A stretch of 64,000 nucleotides of DNA from Meconema thalassinum (GCA_946902985.2 OX336389.2:149967099-150031098); one strand, 5' to 3'; shown: positions 10,160 to 22,520, counted from the stretch's first letter. The notes: a model not told the origin generated them from the letters alone. A program made the numbers and translations.

Positions 10160-10805
10160 TAGTAATATATTATTGTTATTTTGAACAGTCTAAATAATAG
10201 AAAGCACTTTGTATTTTAAAATGAATTTGAAAGTAGTATTTTGTATTTTCCGTAAATTTGTAAGTGTACCGGTACCGATATTTCGTAACTAAATACTTTT
10301 GTGAGTACAGACCAGAAATAAATGGCTTGTGGCTGATCCAGGAATCTAACCCGGGCCTTTGCGGTCAGCCAAAAAGCTAGCCACTACGCCAGGAGGCGGA
10401 CAGGTGTCTTTCTAGTTTGATGATCAATTTACCGGTCCGGTACGGTATCTATTTTTCCGGGTACCAGTTTGAATGGGCATCTTATATTCCATGTTCCAAA
10501 ACGCTGTTCCCTAAGGGGAATAAAGAAAAGGGTTAGTTAATTGGGGCAAAGGGTTTAGTTTCCGGGAAAGAAGATGCCAATTAAGTTTAGGTTATTGATG
10601 GAATACCGTATGTATTTATTTCAGTAAGTTTTGTAATATGTCACCGGTGCATAAGAATAGCTTATACAATAATAATAATAATCTGATTTGTGTTAGTAAA
10701 ACATCCCTAGTCTCACAGTTTTTCTTACACCGTGCTTAGGCTATTTATCATGAGCAACAACTTTGCCCCGAAGATTTTATTGTTGCTAGCAATATCGTCA
10801 CCGAG
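10160..10805. other. Host flank between Helitron and BEL element, no gene
   Basis: Mostly AT-rich unique sequence with an AAT run at about 10668-10682 and a tRNA-like SINE head at 10328-10401. The last five bases (CCGAG, 10801-10805) are one copy of the BEL element's target duplication; the other is at 20816-20820. Confidence 0.6.
10328..10401 (-). mobile_element. SINE fragment with a tRNA-like head
   Basis: The minus strand contains a box A-like TGGCGTAGTGGCTAG and, 30 bases on, a box B-like GGGTTAGATTCC, spaced as in a tRNA promoter. No body of clear length is seen on either side, so this is a short or degraded copy. Confidence 0.55.
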
Positions 10806-10996
10806 TGTTAGGGACCTACGCCTACCCTGTGTAGGTATAACCAATAAAACAAATTGAATGAAACGCTCAAGACTTCTCATAAGAAAACTTTATATTCTAG
10901 TAACCGCCATTACAATATTTTCACTGCCTTGTGTATCAAAGCTCTCAACAACAAGAAACACAAAAGTCATGGAGTAAAGAGTAATCGTCCGTGACA
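10806..10996 (-). repeat. BEL 3' LTR
   Basis: On the minus strand it begins TGTCACGG and ends CCTAACA. It contains a TATAAAG box (plus positions 10888-10894). It is 191 bp, with three substitutions against the other LTR. Confidence 0.95.
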
Positions 10997-11009
10997 TCCT
11001 CCCACCTTT
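10997..11009 (-). promoter_or_regulatory. BEL polypurine tract
   Basis: The minus strand reads AAAGGTGGGAGGA directly before the 3' LTR. This is the purine run that primes plus-strand DNA synthesis. Confidence 0.85.
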
Positions 11010-11030
11010 GATGCAAATCAAACACAATGT

Positions 11031-14000
11031 TCATAAACAGAGACGGGAAGGCATTTTAATTCTTCTTCCACTCCTGGTGAAGTTGCGACTTCTGAGACTT
11101 ACTGCCTCCGGAACTGCACCACTAAGTAAGGGCACCACCTCACTCCCACCTCCAGCCTCCAAAGGATATAGGTGTCTCGTAGGTCGAAGGAGTTCTCCTG
11201 AGGATGTCTTTACCCTAACTACTCGGGTCACTTTGTCTTTATCTGGAAGTGTAGCTGTCAATCTCCCCAGGGGTCTGTCTATCCTTCTCTTGTCATCACT
11301 ACCAATGATGACTACATCTCCTACCTTCCACTGATGGTCAGACTCCTTGCCCGATGAACTGCATAGAAGGCTACCAAGATACTCCAGTCGGAATCTCCTC
11401 CTCAGCTCACCCCTTAGCTGTTGAGGATATTGAAACCTTCTGGTGAGATTAACTTGATCTAGCATGTCTAAATCAGGAGTGCCAACCACGGGAATGTCCT
11501 GAAGAAACATTGATGGAGTCAGAGGTACCAATTCATCACAGTCTTCTGAAATGTAGGTGAGGGGCCTCGAGTTGATTACCGATTCACTATCAGCAATCAC
11601 AGTTAATAGTTCTTCATATATCAAGATAGCTTTGCCTAAAACACGCCTTAATAATTTCTTGACCATTTGCACAATACGTTCCCAGAATCAACCCCACCAA
11701 GGGGCTGAAGGAGGACTAAATTTCCACTTGATTCTATCAACTGATACTTCCGCACAGAATTTTTTCCAATCAATGAAGCCAAACAAATTTTTGGTGCCAA
11801 CAATGTTTGTCCCGTTGTCACTATAAATCACACGAGGCCTTCCTCGTCGGGCTATGAAACGCCTAAGAGCTAACAGAAACCCTTCAGTGGACAAAGTCAT
11901 GACGAATTCAAAACGGGCCGCTCTCACTACGGCACATGTAAAAATCACAATCCAAGCCTTGTTCTTGCATTTTAAGTATAGCGGTCCAGCAAGGTCCACT
12001 CCCACTACCTCAAATACACCTGCATCTCTCACACGATCTTCTGGAAGGGCTGGCGTTTCCGGAATGGTCTTTTCCATTTCGAATCTCCTGCACTGGGTAC
12101 ACTTCCTGATGACTTTGCGAATGGTTCTTCTTCCCTTTGGTATCCAGTAGTGCTCCCTGAGTATAGCGAGTAAAATCTGAACACCAGCATGAGAGGCTCT
12201 CAAATGATGATCTCTGATTATCATCCCAGTCAAAGGGTGCTTTGATGGCAATAACACCGGCGCACGGAAATCATATTCATCCTTTCTGTTGGTAATTTTT
12301 GTCTTAATCCTGAAGAGACCCATCTGGTCTTTAAAAAAGCAGAATGTTTTCTGGTTGTCCCTTTCGGTAAACTTCTCTTCCTGAACTAATTTCAGCAGCC
12401 GTTTCTCTGCCATTGAAATTTCAAGAAAATCTAATTCGGAAGCAACATTTTTCACTACGTCCTTCCTGGCATTGTTGACGAACCGTAACATCCAGGCCAC
12501 CATTCTGACGATTCTTGAGTACTTGGAAAAATACCTCAAATGCCAGTGTTTTTCCTGGGAGACAAGCATGGTATTGGTAACATGGCCTTTTCTTCTTTCT
12601 TCATCGACCTCCTCTTCATTAACTTTTACAGTGCGCGTTGGCCAGCTGTTTTCTTCCAACTTTAACCAAGCGGGTCCCTCCGACCAACGAGAAGAAATCA
12701 GCTGCAACGTAGAGCAACCTCTCGAAGGTAGATCGGCTTGGTTGTCCGTCCCTGGTAGATGAAACCAACGCTTTGGGTTAGTTAATGTTCTAATTTATTT
12801 CACACGGTTAGTGACGAACACTCCCCAAGCTTCCTCGCTTCGTATCCAACATAAAACAGAAGACGAGTCACTCCAGTAGTACTCCGGGACGTCCGTTAGA
12901 TTCAAGCTTTCCTTCACTGTAAAGGCAAGACGAGAGCCTATAGTGCAAGCTAATAGCTCCAGTCTCGGTATCGTCACCTTCTTGAGAGGTGCTACCCTGG
13001 ATTTTGCTGCGACCAGTTGCACTTCAATTTCTTTCCCATTGAATGATCTCAAGAAAATAACAACCGCATAAGCCACTTGACTGGCATCACAAAATACATG
13101 CAAACTCCAAGAGGATCTGTCCTCACAATTAGAAAATCTTCTAGGCACTTTAATATCAGCAATAGAGGGCAGTTCATGTAACCAATTATTGAATTTGCTT
13201 TGGGCGTCTTCACTCAGTGGACTACCCCAACTTATTTTCTCTCTCCAACTTTCCTGAAGCAACACCTTTGGCACAATGGAAACCGGACAAGTAAATCCAA
13301 TTGGATCAAAGATACTTTGAGCTACCGACAAGACTGTCCTCCTTGTGAGAACATCAGATTCATTTAATTTTGCTACTTTACAAGCCCAAGTATCAGCTAC
13401 TGGGTCCCACCACAAACCCAAAACGGGTGTCACTTCGGGAACCTCATCCTCCAGACTCAATCTGGTGTGCTCCCATCCTCGGAAGTCAAATTTTCCTTGC
13501 GACAGTAACTCTCTAGACTCTTCCTCTGTGTTCAAGGAAGTGACGCAAATGTCTAGATATAGTGAGGTTCTTAGTTTATCTGCTGTCTCAGTGAAGCATG
13601 TACTGCTTTTCAGATGACTGTCCAATACGGCTCCTAGTAGAAATGGACTACAGTTCACTCCGAAAACAACCCGTTTGTGGCGGTATATTTTAAGAGTCCC
13701 CTCAGTGAAGTTCTCCCACCACAGGAATTTCAGAAAGTTTCGATCATTCTCAGAGACTGAAATTTGAAGAAACGCCTTCTTAATGTCTGCGATCACACCT
13801 ATCCTGTTTAAACGGAACCAGTTCAAAATAGAAGGAATTACTTCCAACAAATTAGGACCCTTTTCCAGACAGTCATTGAGTGAAAGTCCTCCTTTCGATT
13901 TACATGAAGCATCAAACACCGGCCTCACCGCTGTACTCGATCCTTCCTTGAAAACTCCTCGGTGTGGTAAATAATATCCAACATCCTGAGAGCCCTCCTG

Positions 14001-14486
14001 ACCAACTTCTTCGATTATCCCTTCCTGTTCCCAGTCCTGAAGCACTTGCTGGTACTTCTCAAATTTGTCTTCCTAGATCAAACGGTGTGTTACAGAAACC
14101 AGTCTTTTTAACGCAACTTCCTTGTTGCCCGACAATAACTGCTGATTTTCTTTCCACAGAAGTGCGACTTCATACCTTCCTTCCTCATTGAGCTTAACGT
14201 TTTCTTGGAAATGTTTCAATGTTGCGATTTCAATTTCCTTCTTCGATAGTGTTTCAGCAGGATCACCAATTCCAATGGTTTCCAGGTTCCACAGTTCACC
14301 CAAAGAAGCAGTTCTCACAAACAGAGAGTTCACCATGGACACTGTGCTATCGTTTTCAGTTGTCTTCCAAAGCTGACCCATCACTGTCCAACCAAATGTA
14401 GTCCTAACAGCAACCAATCCAGACTTCAACTTCATTGTGTCCCCAGTCAATAAACTACCCACAGTGTCTGCGCCGATTAATTTCAC
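11031..14486 (-). pseudogene. BEL/Pao pol: RT, RNase H and integrase, with in-frame stops
   Basis: One reading frame runs the whole length. It starts in the segment after the protease (IGADTVGSLLTG, GLVAVRTTFGWTVMG), then the RT (VRPVFDASCKSKGGLSLNDC, IADIKKAFLQISV). RNase H follows (HVFCDASQVAYAVV, IPRLELLACTIGSRL). The integrase has an HHCC finger (HHLRASHAG, CTQCRRFE) and a DDE core (VVGVDLAGPL, IYSDNGTN, FWER). The C-terminal part (DELVPLTPSMFL) resembles the DUF5641 end of these polyproteins. Three in-frame stops occur: 14073-14075 (TAG), 12795-12797 (TAA) and 11688-11690 (TGA, inside the WWGG-FWER motif). The usual YVDD active site reads YLDI, with the second Asp lost at 13548-13550. 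Confidence 0.9.
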
Positions 14487-14489
14487 ATC

Positions 14490-15531
14490 ATGTACAAGAT
14501 GGCGACAAGTAACAAATCAACCAAGTGCGGCCAGTGTGAAAAATGTAAAACTGATAATGAAGATTACATAATTTGTGATGGGGAATGTGGCAAATCATAC
14601 CACAGAACCTGTGTAAACATAAAGAAAAAAGTTTTTAACCGGCTTTTGTCCGACAAGGCCAAGCAATGGTATTGTGTCGTGTGCAGTGCAATGAGTAATA
14701 AGTCAACTACAGATGAGGTTTCTAAAATCGCCTCGCCAGACGAGAATGTAAGTAAACCAGATTTAGACGATCTTGTTTGTGAAATCAACCTTCGACTGAC
14801 AAAACTCGAAAACATTGAAAAGACTGACAATGACATGCTTAAGTCCGTGACATACTTTTCTGATTGTTTTGATGGTATGGAAAGTGACATTTCAACTGCC
14901 GCACAAATTCTGAAGCAAGCCTTGTCAGAAATAACAAAGCTCAGCCAAAGAGTTTGTGAGTTAGAGAAGGACAAGAATATCGCCTGCAGTGAGGTCAAAT
15001 TGTTAAAGCAAGAGAATCTCGTGCTTCAACAGTACGTTCGGCGAAACAACTTAGAGCTTCATGGCGTACCGCACACGTCAAACGAAAACCCCGTTCAAAT
15101 TGTCAAGACTATCGCTGACCAATTGGGTGTCACAGTTGTTGAGTCCGATATTGACGCCTGCCATCGGCTGCCACACAGCAGAGAAGGTCTTCCACCTCCT
15201 TTACTAGTAAAATTCTGCAGCCGGCTAAAAAGACGCAATTCAAAAAGGCAAAAGATCCAAACCCAACCTGAACTCAAGTGATGCAGGAATCAATGGAAGG
15301 GCTAGGCCTATCTTCATGAACGAGCATTTGACGCCAGCCAATAAAGTACTTCACAAACAGGCAAGAGACCTCCGTAATTTAGGTTTTAAATACGTCTGGA
15401 CCCGGGACTGTAAAATTTTCGTCCGTAAATCAGATAGTGACAAGGCCATCAGGATCACCTCACCAGAAGACATTGAAACGCTAGTAAAAGACTCTTCCAT
15501 CAACAAGGCTCAGCCATCCCATTCACAGTAA
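14490..15531 (+). pseudogene. LINE B ORF1: PHD finger, coiled coil, RRM-like domain
   Basis: The start ATG is at 14490 or, with better context (AAGATGGCG), 14499. Residues about 12-60 form a PHD finger (KCGQCEKCK, IICDGECGKSYHRTC, WYCVVC). Residues about 120-180 form a heptad-rich coiled coil. The region after it (YVRRNNLELHGVPHTSNENP, DIDACHRLPH, LLVKFCSRLKRR) is the RRM-like domain of LINE ORF1 proteins. One frameshift near 15235-15300 separates this from the C-terminal piece MNEHLTPANKVLHKQARDLR ... YVWTRDCKIFVRKSD, which is typical of the family. Confidence 0.85.
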
Positions 15532-15536
15532 TAGTA

Positions 15537-16841
15537 ATGAATCAAGACATGGGCCTACTAGTTTATGTTGACTTACACACATCAATTGATGAGCGTAAAT
15601 ATGACTGTATCCACGACTACATAGCAGACTATAAAAATTAGGTTAGCCAAATCAAGTGTCTTTACCTAAATAGCAGAAGCCTAAAAAATAAACTAGAAGA
15701 TATCGAGATACTGATACATATTGTGGAAAATCTAGGTGTCATAGTGGTAACCGAGACTTGGGTAAAAAGTAATGAAGCTAAATACTTCAACCTAAACAAC
15801 TATTCTGTTGCATTTGTACACAGAGATAATCAGGATGGTGGAGGTGTGGGAGTTTATGTCCACAAAAAATGGAATACAAATGTTCTTAACCTAGTTGAGA
15901 GTAACCATAGCTTGATCCAGTTAGAGCTTATAAGAAATGATACTGTTCGTTTCAATAACCTGCATACTATTAATATAATTACAGTATATAATCCTAACAT
16001 AAATAACGCAACAAAATTCATGCAATCTCTAGAGCACATTCTCTCGAAAAACAATGCCAATCTTTCCTTATGCATTGGTGATACAAATATTAACTTATTA
16101 AACAAAAATAATGTAACAAAATCATACCTCAATCTACTATCAAGCTATGGTTTCACACAAGGCAATACTCGCTATCCAACAAGAATACGTGAATCAACAA
16201 GTACACTCCTTGATCAGGTGGCCACTAATAACTGTAAATATGCCTATAGAATAAGTAATATAAATAGAGATATCAGTGATCATAATATTCTTGTAACTGA
16301 GATTTTTTGGTCAAACTAATATCCAGGCAAAAGCCCAATCTCGAACATGACATTTAAATACGCCCCCAACAAGCAAAGGTCTAGTTCAAAAAACGTGAAT
16401 AAAAATTACCGGTACATGAACAAAAACAACTTCTCTAATCATCTCAATCAAATAGGCTGCTTAGATGATCTAAACGAAACTTATATCGCCATGAAACACA
16501 AAATCTTGACACAGACACCCAACAAAGAAAACACTGACTCACCTTTGAAGGAAATACACCAGAACCACAAGAAACCATGGATAACAACAGAATTAATTCA
16601 ACTAATAAAACAAAGGGACCTACTACATGCTAAACTTAAAACTAGCACTCACAGAAACAATAACCTCTTAAAGGAAGAGCACATAATATGTAGGAACAAA
16701 GTGACAGCTTTAAAACTGAAACTGAAATCCTCATACTATGAACATAATTTAACATTGAATGCCAATAGCATAAAAGATACATGGAAAGTAATCAATGAAA
16801 TGCTCGGCCTCTCAGGAGGCTACACGAAAAAAAATCTATAA
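15537..16841 (+). pseudogene. LINE B ORF2, N-terminal part: EEP endonuclease
   Basis: An ATG at 15537, just after the ORF1 stop, opens a frame with one TAG at 15639-15641. The endonuclease then runs CLYLNSRSLKNKLEDIEILI, VIVVTETWV, GGGVGVYVHKK, IGDTNINLL and RYPTRIRESTSTLLDQVATN, and ends with SDHNILVTEIFW. These are the EEP blocks: NxR, ETW, GDxN and SDH. A second in-frame stop is at 16317-16319. The same frame continues to 16841 through the basic linker (KPWITTELIQLIKQRDLLHA). It follows the family layout but is broken. Confidence 0.85.
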
Positions 16842-18572
16842 CTGCACAACTGAAAACAAAGATGGTCCCAGTGAGATAATAATTGACGGTAAATCTTTCA
16901 CAGGAAAAGAAAATATTTGCAATGTTCTAAACACTCACTTTATAAACATAGCACACAAATTAGCCATAAACATCCCCCCAGGGAAGAAAGTTAATGAAAT
17001 TAATGTCAACACAGATTCCATATTTATGACCCCGACTAATGAGATGGAAATTCGCAATATTATATTAAGCCTTAAAATGAAAAGTAGCCAAGACAAAGAT
17101 GGTATGTCAGTGAAATTGTTAAAAAACTCCATTGACATGCTCAGTAGCCCACTAACTACTTTCATCAATTTATCGTTAGAGACTGGTCTGGTGCCTGATG
17201 ATCTAAAAATAGCACGAGTCATACCAGTCTATAAAGGAGGTGACAAAAGCAATACGGACAATTACAGGCCCATTTCCATCCTCTCACCCATGTCCAAGGT
17301 ACTCGAAACAGTAGTAAAAACAGAATTGTTAATTTCTTAAATAAAAATGATTACTTCTACAAAAGTCAATATGGATTCCGAGAAAACTCAAGCACAGAAA
17401 TAGCCACAATTGATATTATCTCTAACTTGCAGGATGTCTTAGACAATAAGATGACAGCGAGTGGCCTTTTCATAGACCTGAGAAAGGCGTTTGATACTGT
17501 TGACCATGAAATTCTTTTAGGGAAACTTGAAAAAGCAGGTATCCGAGGAGTAGCTTGGGCATGGTTTAAAAATTACCTATCTAATCGTAAGCAGTATATT
17601 GAAATAAATGGCTGCAGAAGTGAGGAAGTTAATATTACCCATGGTGTGCCCCAAGGATCAATACTGGGTCCTTCCCTCTTCTTAGTATATATTAATGACA
17701 TAGCAACACTCCGTTTTCATGGTAATATAACGTTGTTTGCAGATGACTTAAGCATCTTTTACAATGCGTACACCACCTACACTCTGATTACACACATGCA
17801 GGAGGACATGAATACCATACTTGGCTGGACCCAGTCAAATAAATTAACAATAAATGAAGATAAAACAAATTATTTAATAATATCAAAGCGTAGAACAAAG
17901 TTAGACATCACTCAGAATATAATGCTGAATGGAAAAGCAGTTAAAAGGGTCTCATCTGTCAAATACCTAGGCTTAATAATAGATGAAAATCTCTCCTGGC
18001 AAAAGCACATTGATGCATTAGTAAAAACAAATATCACCTGCCGCTGGGGTGATAAAAAAATTGAGCTACTATATCCCAAAATATCTACTCAGGAAAGTGA
18101 TTTTTTCCTTAATCCATAGCCACTTACAATATTTGAATACAATTTGGATAAAATGCTCAAATTACCTAAATAAGGAAATTGAGGTAATTCAGAATAGAGC
18201 CATAAGAAATATTTATAACTACCCTTTTTAACACCAACCAAACACCTTTATATTACGAGTAAAATTCAACCAGTAGCCCTAAATGCAGAAATCAAATCAA
18301 ATGTCCTAATGTACCAAATCCTACACAACAGAATCCACACAAATTTAAACTTCACTAAACAATCTGATTTACACGCTTACAAAACTAGACATGCAGATGA
18401 CATAACACTTTTCCATATCAATTCCAAACAATATGGCAGTAATAGCATTAAGTATAGTGCCTTTGTAAAATTCAATAGACTACCAGAAAATATAAAAATT
18501 GCACCTAGCCTACCAATCTTTAAAAGGAGGCTAAAACAGTTTATGTGGAATGATTATAAAATGTCAGTTTGA
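16795..18572 (+). pseudogene. LINE B ORF2, C-terminal part: reverse transcriptase
   Basis: After a frameshift near 16820 the RT reads ARVIPVYKGGDKSNTDNYRP. After another near 17330 it has GLFIDLRKAFDTVDHEIL, GVPQGSILGPSLFLVYINDI and the catalytic LFADDLSIF (around 17740), then LTINEDKTNYLII. Further frameshifts lie near 18040 and 18230. The end is LHAYKTRHADDITLF and FNRLPENIKI. There is no RNase H. The segment between 18572 and 18766 is the 3' untranslated tail and has no poly(A). Confidence 0.85.
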
Positions 18573-18768
18573 AGAAATTTCATAATGTGAGAAGACAAAA
18601 GAAGAACACATTGTGTACAAAAACTTATGAAAGCTACAAAATGTTGTATATATTTTCATACTGAAAACTTTGTAAACTATACATTGTATTGTAATTTGTC
18701 GCCAACAAGATAAAACTGTACAATTCATTTGTATATGAGTCCTTGACTCGTTAAGGGATTCATAAAAT

Positions 18769-19120
18769 ACATAGTAGTCCAATCTCCGATGGCTCTGGGC
18801 CAAAATCAGAGAGCCAGATTTTCTTTTCTCTGATCTCATCCATCCAAGGGCCCCGGTTTAACCGTGGGATTACACCACAAATTTCCTTTTGTCCCAACAC
18901 CTTTATTTTTCGAGAAATTGAATGACGTAGGTCGTCTATATCTATCTCATATAGCTTATGATCATTGGCACTGATTGAAGCACCCGCAAAAAGCCTGTGT
19001 TCAATTTTTTTAGTCTTTGATGGAATATACCCCATTTCCACAGCAATCTTCTCTAACAGATAGGATCTCTGCGAGCCTGTATCTAACAACGCCCGTACAG
19101 TTTTTCTCTCCTTTGATGAA
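18769..19120 (-). pseudogene. BEL/Pao protease
   Basis: The minus strand reads RALLDTGSQRSYLLEKIAVE, which holds the DTG catalytic triad of a retroviral-type aspartic protease. Then come FAGASISANDHKLYEI and GPEPSEIGLL, where the LINE interrupts it. It is shifted in frame from the zinc-knuckle region to its right (junction near 19115). Confidence 0.85.
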
Positions 19121-20524
19121 CCAACCTAACTACAAGAGTTTGCAGCAGTACTTCCGAAACATCACTAGTTTGTGTATTAAGGGTTGTAGTTGGGACACCA
19201 GGCAATTTTGAGCCCCTTTCCTGGTGCTTCTCCTCACCTTTATAATCCCCCCTATTTACATCTAATTTTGGGCACATAATAGCTTCATGTTTACTACTGC
19301 ACTCAAGACACTTCAGTTTCGTAATACAATTTGCAGCCCTATGTCGAACCTTCAGACACAAAAAACAATCCTTGTTTTCAGACAGTCTTTTACGTTTGTC
19401 CCCTAAGTTCATTTCTTGAGCAAGACAACACTGTTATGTGTTTTTTTTTTACAGAAAACACACGTTGAACTGTTTCCTTCACCTTTACCAGCTAAGAGAA
19501 CACTAGCAGTTGCTAAACTACTCTCTTTCCATTCTTTGACTTTAGCAATCCTTGATTCACTAGAAACTCCAAAACCAGCTTGAGCAAATGTAATCCTCTC
19601 TTCACTTTCTACTTCACCCCTCAGAAAACCAAATAATGCAGTCAGTTTGTCGGCATGTCCATTGTCTTGATCCCTCATAGCCTTTGACGAACTCCTCATC
19701 CAGACACGTAACACTTCCTCAGGCAAGCAGGATTCTACTAGAGGGAAAAGCATTGACCCGTACTTATCTCGGGTAACACCTATAGACTCCAGAGCTCTCA
19801 GTTGTGCTTCCAACTTGTCATATAGACTAGCAAGTTGAGTCTTCTTCCTTGTTTGAGAAACATTTTTCACTACAAGACTTATGAGTTCCCTTACATAGAA
19901 CTCAGTCAATAAATCCTCCCTTCCAAATCTACCCTGAAGAGATTCCACTGCTTTAGGGTAATTTTCAGCAGTAGGGGGGAAACTGGCAACTAATTCTCAA
20001 GCGCGACTATCAACTTTCGTGGATTGGATCAAGTATTGGAATTTGTCTTCGTCCTCAATTTCAGAGTCCTCATGAATGCGCCGAAATTGTCCCCAAAATT
20101 CCAACCAATTATTAATCTCCCCATCGAATGTCATGAATTCTATTTTAGGTAGTTTCAACTGCCTTTTGGTTTTATTCCCATCTGATAGGACCGATCTTGC
20201 TGACACCACTGCCAATACATTGGAATTAGCCTGCAACCGTAGAGCATACTTTTGTCTTGCATCATCCAATCTGTCTCTAAAACTGTCTACATATTCGTAC
20301 TCACGGTCATACTCGTCCCCTTCCTTTTCCAGCAACATACTTAAAACTTTCTCGTCCAACGGTGCCAGCTCTGTTCCTAACCTCTCCAATTTGGTTAGCA
20401 AGGACTGTAAGGTGTCGTCGTCCACGCCGTCTAGCATTTCTTGATTTAAGTTTTGCAAAAGCGCATTGTACGCCTTCGTAAAAGTCGCTCTTACCGGCTT
20501 CCCCGCTTTCATTAACTTCTCCAT
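19083..20524 (-). pseudogene. BEL/Pao gag with zinc knuckles
   Basis: Gag forms the particle that packages element RNA. The ATG is at 20524 (MEKLMKAGKPV); the frame upstream of it has only a GTG. The N-terminal half is helical. LPKIEFMTFDGEINNWLEFW, then FRRIHEDSEIEDEDKFQYLI, match the DUF1759 block of Pao Gag. An in-frame TGA at 19997-19999 (between SRA and ELVASFP) is followed by the rest of the domain (LQGRFGREDLLTEFYVRELI). Near 19410-19450, beside a T10 run, the frame shifts just before the zinc knuckles (CFLCLKVRHRAANC, CLECSSKHEAIMC). Confidence 0.88.
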
Positions 20525-20599
20525 TTCCAATACGAACACAGAACAGGAACACGCGGTCTTTAAATCAACACAATCTTCAAGTTGTTTGAATTAATACGC

Positions 20600-20624
20600 C
20601 ATCCTGGCAGGGTCGCGAATACTT
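20600..20624 (-). promoter_or_regulatory. BEL primer-binding region
   Basis: Directly inside the 5' LTR the minus strand reads AAGTATTCGCGACCCTGCCA. The GCGACCCTGCCAGGAT part resembles primer-binding sites of Pao elements, a few bases from the LTR edge. The tRNA was not identified. Confidence 0.55.
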
Positions 20625-20815
20625 TGTTAGGGACCTACGCCTACCCGGTGTAGGTATAACCAATAAAACAAATTGAATGAAACGCTCAAGACTTCTCATA
20701 AGAAAGCTTTATATTCTAGTAACCGCCATTACAATATTTTCACCGCCTTGTGTATCAAAGCTCTCAACAACAAGAAACACAAAAGTCATGGAGTAAAGAG
20801 TAATCGTCCGTGACA
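20625..20815 (-). repeat. BEL 5' LTR
   Basis: 191 bp, same ends as the other LTR, with a TATAAAG box at plus positions 20707-20713 (minus strand) as a likely promoter. It is followed by the CCGAG duplication (20816-20820). Confidence 0.95.
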
Positions 20816-21213
20816 CCGAGTTAGTGTCTTCCATGTACGGTCCCTCGTGGCAAATTATTAAGATCTGAGAGTTTTTGAGTTCCATGTTCGGATATTAGAA
20901 ATGAGATTAAATTTCATATTGAAGACGACTCTTAAAACCACAGTTCTGCTTGGACATGTTTGTGCCCTGTGTAGATTAATTTACGACTCGTCAGTGGCCG
21001 ACTGACAAATTCCACAGTTGCGTGTGCTCTTCCGTCGCGTACGGGTCGGTCTCTCTTAGCTCGCCTGATCGATTCGCCTCGTGTGTGGAGAGTGACTGCT
21101 TCTGTTAAGTAGTGTGACTGTGTGTTCACGTATACGTGTGTGTGCCTAAGTGTGTATTAGTGACTCTTACTCAGGGAATAGTAGACCCATTCTCGGTTCT
21201 ATATATCGGGGAC

Positions 21214-22520
21214 ATGTCAGACACAAGTGGGGGTGCGGAAAATCCGGGCCCACCTGACGATGCCATGGACGTTATTCTTACGGAGATTATGCCTTTAAAT
21301 GCCCCGTTTACCCCAGCCTTATCTTCTGCTACCCCGTCATCTGATACGAATTTGCCTCTCGTAATTTCGACCTCCTCAACTCCGTCAACTGGGGCCGATC
21401 CTCCGAGACCGTACCCCTCAACCCACTCTGGGCCCTATCATGTTAATGTCGATTCTGTCGACAATTCGCATATCGGTCATTTGCATCCGATGGCTTTGGG
21501 ACGACTGTTCTATGAGAAAAAAAATCGAGGGAATTTCGGCCATTCACCGCAAGGGGCGCAATCGCATACAGATTACCTTCAACACGGCTCGAGCCTCCAA
21601 CCTCTTTCTTAAAAAACCCTTACTCGCCGAAAAAAAAAAGTTGAAAGCGTTCATTCCATCCTCGAACATCCAACGGATAGGCTTAATCCGTGGTGTCGAT
21701 TTATCTCTATCGAATGACGATATCCTGCAGTATATTGAGTCGCCATGCCCCATAATCAAACTCCAACGCATGTCTTTCGTAAGATGATTGACAGTAAAGG
21801 GGAGATGCTCCCCACGGGGACGATAAAACTTTTTTTGAAACGCAGACTCTCCCAAAATATGTCTCAATTTTTCATGTTGTCCTTGAGGTCCACCTTCTTA
21901 TCTTTAGGCCGATCATATGTAATCGATGTCAGCGGTATGGACATACCGGTCAAAATTGTCGTGCAAGAGCTCCCCGATGTGGCCGCTGTGCTCAAGGCCA
22001 TGAAACTTCGACATGTTCCCAAGTCTTGGTACGATGCGTGCATTGTGATGAGAATCATACAAGTGATTCCTCCCAGTGTGTGTACCATCAAAATCAAGTT
22101 GAGATAAAAACACGTGTGTGTGTCGAAAATAAGTCATACCAAGAAATTGTTGCTCCATTTTCTAACCTCTTTCAACCACTTACCGTTCCTCAGCAATTTC
22201 CCCCACTTTCTCCCACTAATACCCCTGCTTCTACCACGCTACCTAAAAAACGTAAATTTACGTCCATTGTTCAAAGCTCACCCAAAGTGATACCACCTTT
22301 GGGTTACGACCGGCAGTCCTATCTCTCGATAGTTCGGCCAGACCATTTGACTCGTCCGGTGCCCAGTGCCGTCACTCCGTCGACGTCTACCATGCACTTC
22401 AGCCCCCCCCTCCTCCCCCTCCTGTGCCACCCAAAACTGGTGTGCCCCCTGCCATCACACGTGATTATCTCCAACTTATGGACCTTTTGGGCTCCAATGC
22501 CCAATGGGCCCACATTTTAA
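21214..22520 (+). pseudogene. LINE copy A ORF1 with three zinc knuckles
   Basis: The start ATG at 21214 (MSDTSGGAENPGPP) aligns with the start of copy E. After a Pro/Ser/Thr-rich stretch comes the conserved SGPYHVNVDSVD and IGHLHPMALGRLFYE block. A frameshift at an A8 run near 21520 leads to GRNRIQITFN and LKAFIPSSNIQRIGLIRGVD. Further frame changes occur near 21785. The third frame then holds three CCHC-type knuckles between about 21910 and 22080 (CNRCQRYGHTGQNC, CGRCAQGHETSTC, CVHCDENH...C). ORF1 knuckles bind nucleic acid in I- and Jockey-type LINEs. The end is Pro-rich. Confidence 0.8.

Larger units (their letters stand above)
14487..18766 (+). mobile_element. CR1/L2-like LINE (LINE B) inserted into the BEL element
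   Basis: A complete-looking LINE lies in the opposite orientation to its host: PHD-finger ORF1, EEP endonuclease, RT, and a C-terminal domain without RNase H. The BEL frame stops at SEIGLL on the right and resumes at KLIGADT on the left, so insertion was near codons between the protease and RT. I could not identify a clear target duplication. Several frameshifts show it is inactive. The C-terminal block (KTRHADD...FNRLPENI) is the type seen in the CR1/L2/Daphne group. Confidence 0.85.
10806..20815 (-). mobile_element. BEL/Pao LTR retrotransposon, interrupted by a LINE
   Basis: Two 191-bp LTRs (10806-10996 and 20625-20815) are flanked by the 5-bp direct repeat CCGAG. Internal sequence on the minus strand has Gag with a DUF1759-like region, zinc knuckles, an aspartic protease, RT, RNase H and an integrase in BEL/Pao order. 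The LTRs differ at 3 of 191 positions. A plus-strand LINE (about 14487-18766) sits between the protease and the RT. Several stops and frameshifts, and a damaged RT active site, make it defective. Confidence 0.93.
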
